Positions 34,037-41,790 of a stretch of DNA of 41,790 nt are shown here, piece after piece. The position numbers were made by a program, and so were the translations under genes. The stretch is from Confluentibacter flavum (GTDB lineage Bacteria; Bacteroidota; Bacteroidia; Flavobacteriales; Flavobacteriaceae): positions 1 to 41,790 of the forward strand of contig NZ_PJEO01000030.1 of assembly GCF_002843175.1 (NCBI RefSeq), written 5' to 3'. The notes under the pieces were generated by a model. That model was not told the origin of the DNA, did not search any database, and saw only the letters and a program-made list of their open reading frames with translations. The first letter of the stretch is position 1, and each line of letters starts with the position of its first letter.

Positions 34037-37000
34037 ATGAAAAAGCCTACCAATTTTAAATCAACGCTTGTTGTTTTAATTTTATTAACATGTTTTAATA
34101 GCATCATAGCCCAAACATACAAGCCGTTTACGGTAAGGGAAAAGGTTGATGTAAAGGGAAGTATGCTTGTAATAGGGAATAATATTCTAAGCGAGAGCAA
34201 CCAGCCTATTAATGATAACAGAGTTAATCAAGATATCAATATGCGGTATGTTGATATTGATGGTGATGCTTCTACTTTTAGTTCTAGTAGTGCAAATCTT
34301 TTATTATCAGATCATGAAGATGGGAGCGAGACAACATGCTATAGGGTGGCTTACGCAGGATTATACTGGAGTGCTATGCTTAAAAATGGAGAAGATAGAG
34401 CCAGTATAACTAACATAAAACTAAAAACACCAGGTAGTTTAACATATGTTAATATTGGTGGTGAACTTATCTACGACGCCGTAGTAAATCCCATTGTAGC
34501 ATATAATAATGAGCCTGGTAATACGCCTTATGCTTGTTATGCCGACATCACAAATATAGTATCTGGTTTATCTGATATTGAAGGAACTTATACGGTTGCT
34601 GATATTGTATCTAGCGAAGGGTTTAATAACTCTACAGGTTTAAGTGCGGGGTGGTCACTTATAGTTATTTATGAAGACCCAGAATTGCATACCAAATCAT
34701 TTACCCTATTTGATGGCTTTAGCCATCTTTTTAATGGGCAACAATTAATAATTCCTGTTACAGGCTTCAGAACACCGCCCGCAGGTAATATAGATTTACA
34801 GTTTGCTTATGGTGCTTTAGAAGGAGATAAAACTCAAAAGTCTAAGCTAGAAATTAATGGAAAAGAGGTGTTAACTCCATTAAGAAAACCAGCAAATAAT
34901 TTTTTCAGATCAATAATAGAAAACACTAACGGAGTTTCTCATCCAAGAAATCCAATGAGTGAAAATACACTAGGGTATGACACAGGGTTTTTAGAAATAA
35001 TAAAGGCAAATCCTTCTTATATAAATAATAATGTCACATCAGCCGATTTTCGTTTACAAGTACCACTAGGCCAAGCGGATCCTATTTTTGCTTTTTTTAG
35101 TGCATTTGCTGTTGATATTATTGCTCCTGATATCAATTTGACAAAAATTGTATTGGATGCAAACGGTAATAATATTGATGGAGATGATGTTAATTTAGGT
35201 CAAAATTTATTCTATGAAATAACCTATCAAAGTTTTGGTAATGATAATGTTACACAATTTACCATAAAAGATGTACTTCCTGATAATATTGTTTTTGATC
35301 CCGCAACAGATATTGATTTAAGCAATGCTGGCGGGGCAACATTGCAATCTTATGACCCTGTAACAAGAACGCTCATTTTTAATATTCCAGATGGTTCAGT
35401 AGAAGTTAATGATCCCAGTTTTGTAATACGTTTAGCAATACAGATTGTGCCTAATTGTTACGACTTGAGTCAGGCCTGTTCTAATGAAATTATGAATCAA
35501 GCCTTTGCAACATATAGAGGCGTAATTAATACGAATTGGATTCAGGAAGAAGGTAGTTTTGCCACCACCGAGTGTTTAGGTACACCAAGAGCTACCAACT
35601 TATTAGTGGATATTTCTAATTGTAATTTTGAAAGAACTGAAGTTTTGTGTGGTACCAGCATACTTTTAACAGCCTCTGATGGCTATGAAAGTTATTCCTG
35701 GTCTACAAGTCCAACAGGAACACCGGTCATAGGTACGGAACAAACATATACGGCTACAGAGCCAGGTTCGTATTATGTAACAAATACAGCTCCGGCCACT
35801 TGTTTGTCTATAGACGAACAAATAAATGTCATCACTTATGGTGCTGACGTAACCAACCCTGTTATTCCTTTTGCTGATGAAGTGGTTATTTGCCCGAATG
35901 ATGGAAAGGAATTGCCTAACATTTTCTTGTGTGGTGCAAACGATTCGAGGGTAATTAATACGGGCATTAGTGACGCTGTTTCTATTATATGGCAAAAACT
36001 GAATGAGGACAGCTGTGCTGCAGTCGCATTAGACAATTGTGCCAACGAAGATTCCGGCTGTACATGGAACCAAATTGCTACGGGACCAAATTATACGGCA
36101 AATGATTCAGGTCAATTTAGAATGTTTATTAATTATCCCGGCGGCTGTTTCAATGTTTTTTATTTCAATGTTTACCAAAACCTATTAAATCCCACCATTA
36201 ATGCTAAAGATATTTTATGTACTACTCTTGGAGAAGTAACTGTAGGTGGGGTGCCAAGTGGCTACGAATACAGTATCGACGGAACCAATTATCAATCTAG
36301 TAATGTGTTTTCTGTCAGTACCCCTGGATATTATACCGTTTATATAAGACAGATTGGAGTAAATACAAATCCTTGTATTTTCCAAACACCTAGTATATAT
36401 GTTAGGGCAAGGGATTTTACGGTGTCAACAGTTGTAACACAACCTTTTTGCTATGGAGAAAAAGGAAGTATTATGATAGCTGCTAACAATGCGCTTCCTC
36501 AATATTATTATAGTATTTATTTAGGAGGCACTTTGGTTAACAGTGCAGGACCCGTTATGGCAAGCGATTATACATTTGCCAACTTAAACCCAGGAACTTA
36601 TACGGTGAACGTCTCTACTGATGATGGCTGTACATATTCGGAAGATATTGAGATAATAGAACCACCATTGTTGACGGCTACGGCGGCATTGACCCAGCCA
36701 TTAACCTGCACAGATGGTGAGATTACAGTGTATCCAAACGGCGGAACGGCGCCCTATATCTATTATGTGAATGGAGCAGCAGATTCCCAGGATTCACCTT
36801 TAATACCTGTAACCGCATCAGGGGTGTATAATATTACGGTTGTAGATTCCAACAATTGTTCTGCGGAAACTTCAATAACTGTTGATGCCATACCAGCACC
36901 AGATTTTAATGTAACTAGTACGGATATTGATTGTTCGGATTCTGGTGATACGGGTACCATAAGCATCAATGTTACGAATGCAAACGGAAATAGTTTGCTG

Positions 37001-40000
37001 TACAGCATAGATAATGGTGTTACGTTCTTTAGTTCTCCTATTTTTACCGGACTGGCTACAGGTAATTATGATGTGGTTGTTCAATATACTATAGGAACAG
37101 ACGTGTGTGTTACTAATCCAGAAACCATAACCATTACAGAACCGCCAGCAATTACCGGAACAGCGACATTAACAACTCCTTATACGTGTATTACCAACGG
37201 TGTTATAACAGTTTCTGGTGTTTCTGGTGGAACAGCACCATACACCTATAGTTTAGATGGTATTAATTACCAATCGGGCACAACATTTAGTGGATTGATA
37301 AATGGCACCTTTACGGTTACTATTATGGATGCTAGAGGCTGTACATTTGCTACAGCTCCAGTGACCATAGATCCATTAGACCCCCCAATAAACATGTCGT
37401 TTAGTAATTCACCATTAAGCTGTCCATCCAACACAACGGATGTTACCATAACAAGTGTTACGGGAGGTACGGGAGCGTTGGAATACCAAATAATAGCCCC
37501 ATCGGCATCGGCTACAGCATACCAAGCATCAAACATTTTTACAGGATTGGTATCTGGTACTTATACCTTTCAAGTGCGGGATGCCAATAACTGTACCTAT
37601 TCGGAAACCTACAGTATTGCGCCATTACCGGTAATTAATGTTGTGGGTCAAACCATAAGTGATGTTTCTTGTTTTGGTGCATCTGATGGATCTGCCAGAT
37701 TTACAGTTTCTGGCACTACAAACTTTACATATACTATCAATGGTGGGGCTTCTATAGCTGGAACATCTCCTATTGATTTAACAGGGTTGTCAGCTGGAAG
37801 TCATTCCATATTGGTAACCGATGCAACAACTAATTGTACGGCCACAGCTTTGGTAACAATAAACGCACCAACTACAGTACTAAGTGCCACATCAAGTACG
37901 TCACCAATTACATGTAATGCTGATGGTAGTGTGGTTATTAGTGCTTCTGGTGGCTGGGATGGTTATACATATCAACTTTTGCAACCTGATAGTATAGTTA
38001 TAGGGCCTCAAGGCAGTAATATTTTTGCGGGCTTATCTCAAATAGGTATCTATACCGCTACGGTTATTGATGCAAAAGGATGTGAAACCACAACAACATT
38101 TACATTAAATGCTCCAAGCACACCAACGGCAACTATAGATCCAGCATCCGATTTATGTTATAGTGGAAGTGGCGCTACAATTATAGTAAATGCTTCAGAT
38201 GGACAATCACCTTATGAATATAGCATCAATGGAAGCGCGTTTGGTTCTAACAATACATTTACCAATTTAATTCCAGGTAATTTCGATATAACCGTAAGGG
38301 ATGCTTACGGATGTACATTTAATATACCTACCCAAACCATCGCCGATCAATTAACGGCAACCGCTGTTTTAACAAAAGGGTTGGATTGTACAGTTACGCC
38401 CGATGCAGAAGTTGATATTACAATATCGGGAGGTACGGCGCCTTTCACTTACGAAGTATCATTTAACGGTGGAGCGTTTTCATCTATTGCAGCTCCAACT
38501 TACACATACAATGACACCCAAGTAGGCAATTACCAATATAGAATTACGGATGCTCTCGGATGTACTACCTTAACCAATGTTGTTACAATCCAGCCCATTA
38601 CAAACCCTTCGGCCACAGCAAGCGTAATAGATGTATTTTGTAGCAGCGACAGTAGTGGCGTTGTAACTATAGATGTTGACGAAACCGTTGGAGCACCTCC
38701 TTACCAAATAAGCTTTAATGGATCTGCATTTACTTCCCAAACCGTTTATAGTGGCTTGTCTGCGGGTTCTTATAATTATACAGTAAGAGATGCTAACGCC
38801 TGCGAATTTAATGGGTTTGCTATGGTTAACGAGCCTAGTGCTGTTGCTTTAGGTTCTGCGGTTATAATACCAATTACATGTAGTGGCTCAGGAAATGTTT
38901 TAGGCGCCATAACTATTTCGGGTGTTGCCGGTGGTACAGGCAATTATACTTATACTTTATTGGATAGTTCCGGAAATCTTGCCACAACATCGTCTACAAA
39001 TCCAGTAGGGCCAACAGCAAGTACAAGTGTTATGTTTAACGGTTTAGCTTTTGGAAACTATTATTTAAGACTGGTTGATGCCAATGGTTGTGAATACAAT
39101 TTTGGACCTTATCAAGTAGCTTCAAATGTTGATGCGCTCAATATTGATGTGGATGCTTCCTCTGCTAGTTGTGTAACAGGGGTTGACTATAATATAGAAA
39201 TCGTAAATGGTGTTGGTCCTTTTAGGGTTAGAATTTACGATGGAACAACAACTTTTAACCCCGTAGATGGGGTTGCTCCCAACGGACTGCCTACATCGGA
39301 TGTTTCACCAAACGAAAGAAACCATCAATTTTCTGGGTTACAATTTGGGGTGAGCTATGTTTTTGAAGTATTGGATACAAGTACAGGCTGTACCTATATT
39401 GAACAAGTCCCCGCAGAGCCTAGTCCATCCCCAATGGCTTTATCTGGTACTGCGAATAGCGTAGCCTGTTTGGGGGACACCAATGGCACTTTTGATTTTA
39501 CCATATCAGGCTATACAGGAGACGCTTTGTCTTGGGAGGTTTACAATAACTTATCTAATACTACAACAGGAATAACAGGCAGTGCAGCAGGATTGTCAGG
39601 TGCAGATTACAGTGACACAGTGATAGGTATAGAACCAGGTGATTATTATCTGTTGGTTACCGAAACAGATACTGGTTCAACACAATGTACTGCATTTATC
39701 AATTTCAGGATTACTGAACCTACAGAGCTATTACTGGCCGAAGTGGTTAACACCAATGCAAACTGTAACCAAGATGCGCAAGTTGTTGTGAATGGTAGTG
39801 GAGGAGTATCTCCTTATGAATATGCTTTTGTTCAGGATGGAACAGTGCCTTCTGCTGGGGACTGGACAACAAACAACCTAGCGATTTTAGACCATACTGT
39901 AAATACCAATTGGGATGTGTACCTACGTGATTCAAATGGATGTGCCATAGCAATCCCTTTAGATGTTATAATTGCTGCAGACCCATTACCTTCTGTAACC

Positions 40001-41790
40001 TTACCACCATTTGCAGATGATCAATGTTCTTCTGGTGGTAATTCATATACATTTACAGCAACTCCTGGAGGAAGCGAAATAGCGCCGGTTAGTTATAGTA
40101 TTGATGGTGTTAATTTCCTGTCTAATCCAACATTTACGGTTTCCACAAGCGGAACCTATACATTGACTATTAGGGATGGTAATGGCTGTACAGCAACAGA
40201 TACTATTACAACTTATCAACCGCTTCTGGTAAATGCAGTTGTAAGTGCGCAACCTTCATGTACAGTGGGGGGTACTATTACAGCTACAGGTAATGGAGGT
40301 AGTGGCAATTATAGCTTTGCTCTTTTAGATAGTCTTGGAAATCCAACAATCTATACCATTTCTGGGTCTGACTTCACAGGAGTTCCAGCGGGTAACTACA
40401 TTGTGGAAATTACAGACGCCGTTACAAGTTGTTCTTCACAATCACCAATCAGTCTAGAAACGCCAACACCGGTAACATTCTCAACTTCTGCAAATGATGT
40501 GAGTTGTAATGGAGGTAGTGATGGTGTAATTATAGTAACCTTAGATGCAGGTAACAATAACCCGCCTTATACCTATAGTATTTCGGGACCAGTTTCAGTT
40601 GGGCCGCAATATTCAAATATTTTTACGGGGTTACCAGCGGGAATTTATGATGTTACGGTAACCTCAAGCAGGGATTGTAGTTTAACACAACAGGAAACAA
40701 TTGGTGAACCTACACCTTTAAGTGTTTCAGGAACAGCAACCGATTTTGCATGTGCACCTAATAATTCCGTAAATACATCCTCTCTTACCATTTCAGTAGT
40801 AGGAGGAACGGCTCCTTATGTATATAGTATTGATGGAACCAATTATTTATCTACCAATACGTTTGATATTATAGATACTGGTAGTCCCCAAACAATAAAT
40901 ATCTTTGTAAAAGACACTAATGGCTGTATCGCTTCTAATACAGTTTCAATTACACCGTTACCTGTATTAACGGCAGCATCAGCGGCTATTGTAACACCTA
41001 TTGATTGTAACAATACGGGTACTGTTGCTATAACGGTATCAGGAGGTTCTGGTGATTTTAATTACCAAATGTTACCAGAGGGAGCCATTCAAACGTCGAA
41101 TACATTTAGTATTGTTAATCCAGGAGATTATTATTTTAGAGTGTACGACAATATTACGGACTGTTATATTGACACTTCGGCATTTACAGTTACACCATTT
41201 GATACAATTGACGTGTTGGTTACGCCAATTTCAGATATTACCTGTTTTGGAGATGTAGACGGCGCATTCGAGATCAATGTCAGTGGCTATTCGGGGACCT
41301 ATGATTATGAAATATTCGATAGCACCAATACACTTATAAGAACCGTTAATGGTGCCAATACATCTACAAACCCACAGTTAGTTACCGGGCTTCCCGCAGG
41401 AAGCTATACGGTGGTCGTTACGGAAACTGCCAGTCCGTTCTGTAGCACAACATCAAACATCGTTACCATAGCAACGCCGGCAACGGCCTTGGATGTGGCC
41501 GTTTCAGAAACATCCAATGTCACATGTGATGATGGGCAGGGAACAATCACGGCAATTGCCAGTGGCGGTTGGGGATCTTATGAATATGAACTGACTGGAG
41601 CTGCCACGGTAGCGTATTCCCCAAATGGAACGTTCAGGAACCTGTCGGCAGGATCATACACCGTTAATGTAAGGGACTCGGGAGGATGTACCGTATCCGG
41701 GGCCATTACGCTTACAGTTCCAACACCTATATCGGCAACGGTAACTGCCGATACAACATTATTGTCCTGTTTTGGGGATACCAGCGCCAC
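34037..41790 (+). CDS. Giant SprB-like gliding adhesin (3' end outside window)
   Basis: The frame from the ATG at 34037 stays open to the last base: 2584 residues without a stop. It starts with a signal peptide (STLVVLILLTCFNSIIAQ). An N-terminal domain (about 40-340) has the AGLYWSAMLKNGE and GWSLIVIYEDPELHTKSFTLFDGF segments of SprB-type proteins, a DUF11-like domain follows (about 360-490), then an Ig-like region with cysteines. From about residue 720 come SprB repeats: 22 whole units and one cut by the window edge, each about 80 residues with an opening Cys (for example VSCFGASDGS) and a closing GxYxVTVxDxxGC. SprB is a filament moved along the cell surface by the gliding motor and exported by T9SS. 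The expected type B C-terminal signal lies outside. The PorP/SprF fusion 75 bases upstream is the likely partner. Confidence 0.9.
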   Translation, partial: MKKPTNFKSTLVVLILLTCFNSIIAQTYKPFTVREKVDVKGSMLVIGNNILSESNQPINDNRVNQDINMRYVDIDGDASTFSSSSANLLLSDHEDGSETTCYRVAYAGLYWSAMLKNGEDRASITNIKLKTPGSLTYVNIGGELIYDAVVNPIVAYNNEPGNTPYACYADITNIVSGLSDIEGTYTVADIVSSEGFNNSTGLSAGWSLIVIYEDPELHTKSFTLFDGFSHLFNGQQLIIPVTGFRTPPAGNIDLQFAYGALEGDKTQKSKLEINGKEVLTPLRKPANNFFRSIIENTNGVSHPRNPMSENTLGYDTGFLEIIKANPSYINNNVTSADFRLQVPLGQADPIFAFFSAFAVDIIAPDINLTKIVLDANGNNIDGDDVNLGQNLFYEITYQSFGNDNVTQFTIKDVLPDNIVFDPATDIDLSNAGGATLQSYDPVTRTLIFNIPDGSVEVNDPSFVIRLAIQIVPNCYDLSQACSNEIMNQAFATYRGVINTNWIQEEGSFATTECLGTPRATNLLVDISNCNFERTEVLCGTSILLTASDGYESYSWSTSPTGTPVIGTEQTYTATEPGSYYVTNTAPATCLSIDEQINVITYGADVTNPVIPFADEVVICPNDGKELPNIFLCGANDSRVINTGISDAVSIIWQKLNEDSCAAVALDNCANEDSGCTWNQIATGPNYTANDSGQFRMFINYPGGCFNVFYFNVYQNLLNPTINAKDILCTTLGEVTVGGVPSGYEYSIDGTNYQSSNVFSVSTPGYYTVYIRQIGVNTNPCIFQTPSIYVRARDFTVSTVVTQPFCYGEKGSIMIAANNALPQYYYSIYLGGTLVNSAGPVMASDYTFANLNPGTYTVNVSTDDGCTYSEDIEIIEPPLLTATAALTQPLTCTDGEITVYPNGGTAPYIYYVNGAADSQDSPLIPVTASGVYNITVVDSNNCSAETSITVDAIPAPDFNVTSTDIDCSDSGDTGTISINVTNANGNSLLYSIDNGVTFFSSPIFTGLATGNYDVVVQYTIGTDVCVTNPETITITEPPAITGTATLTTPYTCITNGVITVSGVSGGTAPYTYSLDGINYQSGTTFSGLINGTFTVTIMDARGCTFATAPVTIDPLDPPINMSFSNSPLSCPSNTTDVTITSVTGGTGALEYQIIAPSASATAYQASNIFTGLVSGTYTFQVRDANNCTYSETYSIAPLPVINVVGQTISDVSCFGASDGSARFTVSGTTNFTYTINGGASIAGTSPIDLTGLSAGSHSILVTDATTNCTATALVTINAPTTVLSATSSTSPITCNADGSVVISASGGWDGYTYQLLQPDSIVIGPQGSNIFAGLSQIGIYTATVIDAKGCETTTTFTLNAPSTPTATIDPASDLCYSGSGATIIVNASDGQSPYEYSINGSAFGSNNTFTNLIPGNFDITVRDAYGCTFNIPTQTIADQLTATAVLTKGLDCTVTPDAEVDITISGGTAPFTYEVSFNGGAFSSIAAPTYTYNDTQVGNYQYRITDALGCTTLTNVVTIQPITNPSATASVIDVFCSSDSSGVVTIDVDETVGAPPYQISFNGSAFTSQTVYSGLSAGSYNYTVRDANACEFNGFAMVNEPSAVALGSAVIIPITCSGSGNVLGAITISGVAGGTGNYTYTLLDSSGNLATTSSTNPVGPTASTSVMFNGLAFGNYYLRLVDANGCEYNFGPYQVASNVDALNIDVDASSASCVTGVDYNIEIVNGVGPFRVRIYDGTTTFNPVDGVAPNGLPTSDVSPNERNHQFSGLQFGVSYVFEVLDTSTGCTYIEQVPAEPSPSPMALSGTANSVACLGDTNGTFDFTISGYTGDALSWEVYNNLSNTTTGITGSAAGLSGADYSDTVIGIEPGDYYLLVTETDTGSTQCTAFINFRITEPTELLLAEVVNTNANCNQDAQVVVNGSGGVSPYEYAFVQDGTVPSAGDWTTNNLAILDHTVNTNWDVYLRDSNGCAIAIPLDVIIAADPLPSVTLPPFADDQCSSGGNSYTFTATPGGSEIAPVSYSIDGVNFLSNPTFTVSTSGTYTLTIRDGNGCTATDTITTYQPLLVNAVVSAQPSCTVGGTITATGNGGSGNYSFALLDSLGNPTIYTISGSDFTGVPAGNYIVEITDAVTSCSSQSPISLETPTPVTFSTSANDVSCNGGSDGVIIVTLDAGNNNPPYTYSISGPVSVGPQYSNIFTGLPAGIYDVTVTSSRDCSLTQQETIGEPTPLSVSGTATDFACAPNNSVNTSSLTISVVGGTAPYVYSIDGTNYLSTNTFDIIDTGSPQTINIFVKDTNGCIASNTVSITPLPVLTAASAAIVTPIDCNNTGTVAITVSGGSGDFNYQMLPEGAIQTSNTFSIVNPGDYYFRVYDNITDCYIDTSAFTVTPFDTIDVLVTPISDITCFGDVDGAFEINVSGYSGTYDYEIFDSTNTLIRTVNGANTSTNPQLVTGLPAGSYTVVVTETASPFCSTTSNIVTIATPATALDVAVSETSNVTCDDGQGTITAIASGGWGSYEYELTGAATVAYSPNGTFRNLSAGSYTVNVRDSGGCTVSGAITLTVPTPISATVTADTTLLSCFGDTSA
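36194..41790 (+). repeat. Array of SprB repeats (23 seen)
   Basis: About 80-codon units of the SprB repeat family. Unit starts show a Cys followed by Gly/Asp (LTCTDGEIT, VSCFGASDG, ITCNADGSV, VSCNGGSDG, ITCFGDVDG, LSCFGDTSA). Units differ strongly in sequence, so the array is old and not the product of recent slippage. Confidence 0.8.

Noticed and set aside
35666-41790. Several minus-strand ORFs under the SprB-like gene
   Set aside because: They are shadows of the repeat-rich plus-strand frame and show low-complexity or no domain content.

Overview
The window comes from a member of the Bacteroidetes, most likely a marine or cold-adapted flavobacterium (Flavobacteriaceae). The signs are an AT-rich genome, weak Shine-Dalgarno signals, promoters of the TTTG-N19-21-TAnnTTTG type, SusC/SusD proteins, type IX secretion (T9SS) C-terminal signals, a PorP/SprF protein and a giant SprB-like gliding adhesin.

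Layout. (1) 1-2.8 kb is the tail of a mobilisation module: CHC2/toprim primase (5' end outside the window), a MobC-like accessory protein, a relaxase, a small membrane protein and a decayed IS5-like transposase. (2) 3.1-8.0 kb holds a 1409-aa multi-PAS histidine kinase with an overlapping single-domain response regulator, then a second receiver gene that has lost its middle. (3) 8.1-12.0 kb encodes secreted surface proteins: a T9SS type A protein, an ice-binding-like (DUF3494) protein and a decayed relative of the latter. (4) 12.0-13.7 kb, minus strand, is a hipB-hipS-hipT toxin-antitoxin locus (HipA split in two) with three evenly spaced palindromes upstream. (5) 13.8-20.4 kb is housekeeping and transport: a Crp/Fnr regulator divergent from NADP-isocitrate dehydrogenase across a symmetric promoter region, a DUF983 protein, a SulP transporter, and on the minus strand a second SulP transporter followed by a DksA/TraR-type zinc-finger protein. 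(6) 20.8-27.6 kb is a nutrient-uptake locus: SusD and SusC with a signalling STN domain, FecR anti-sigma factor, and a divergently placed ECF sigma factor. (7) 27.8-41.8 kb, plus strand, holds secreted proteins: a small orphan, a beta-helix-like protein, a type B T9SS protein, a PorP/SprF protein fused to a TolA-like helical stalk and SPOR-like end, and a SprB-like adhesin that runs off the window.

How the genes work together. In the SusCD locus, the STN domain of SusC, FecR and the ECF sigma factor should form a trans-envelope signalling relay that raises susCD expression when substrate binds. A strong plus-strand terminator and a promoter-like sequence in the fecR-susC gap suggest a short RNA antisense to the susC leader, like the DonS-type RNAs of Bacteroides. 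In the last block the PorP/SprF fusion probably helps export or anchor the two type B cargo proteins, including the SprB-like adhesin.

The observations I rate highest are the candidate antisense RNA over the susC leader, the symmetric crp/icd promoter region, the three-operator HipBST locus and the PorP-stalk-SPOR fusion. No tRNA, rRNA or CRISPR array was seen. All calls rest on reading the sequence; no database search was run.
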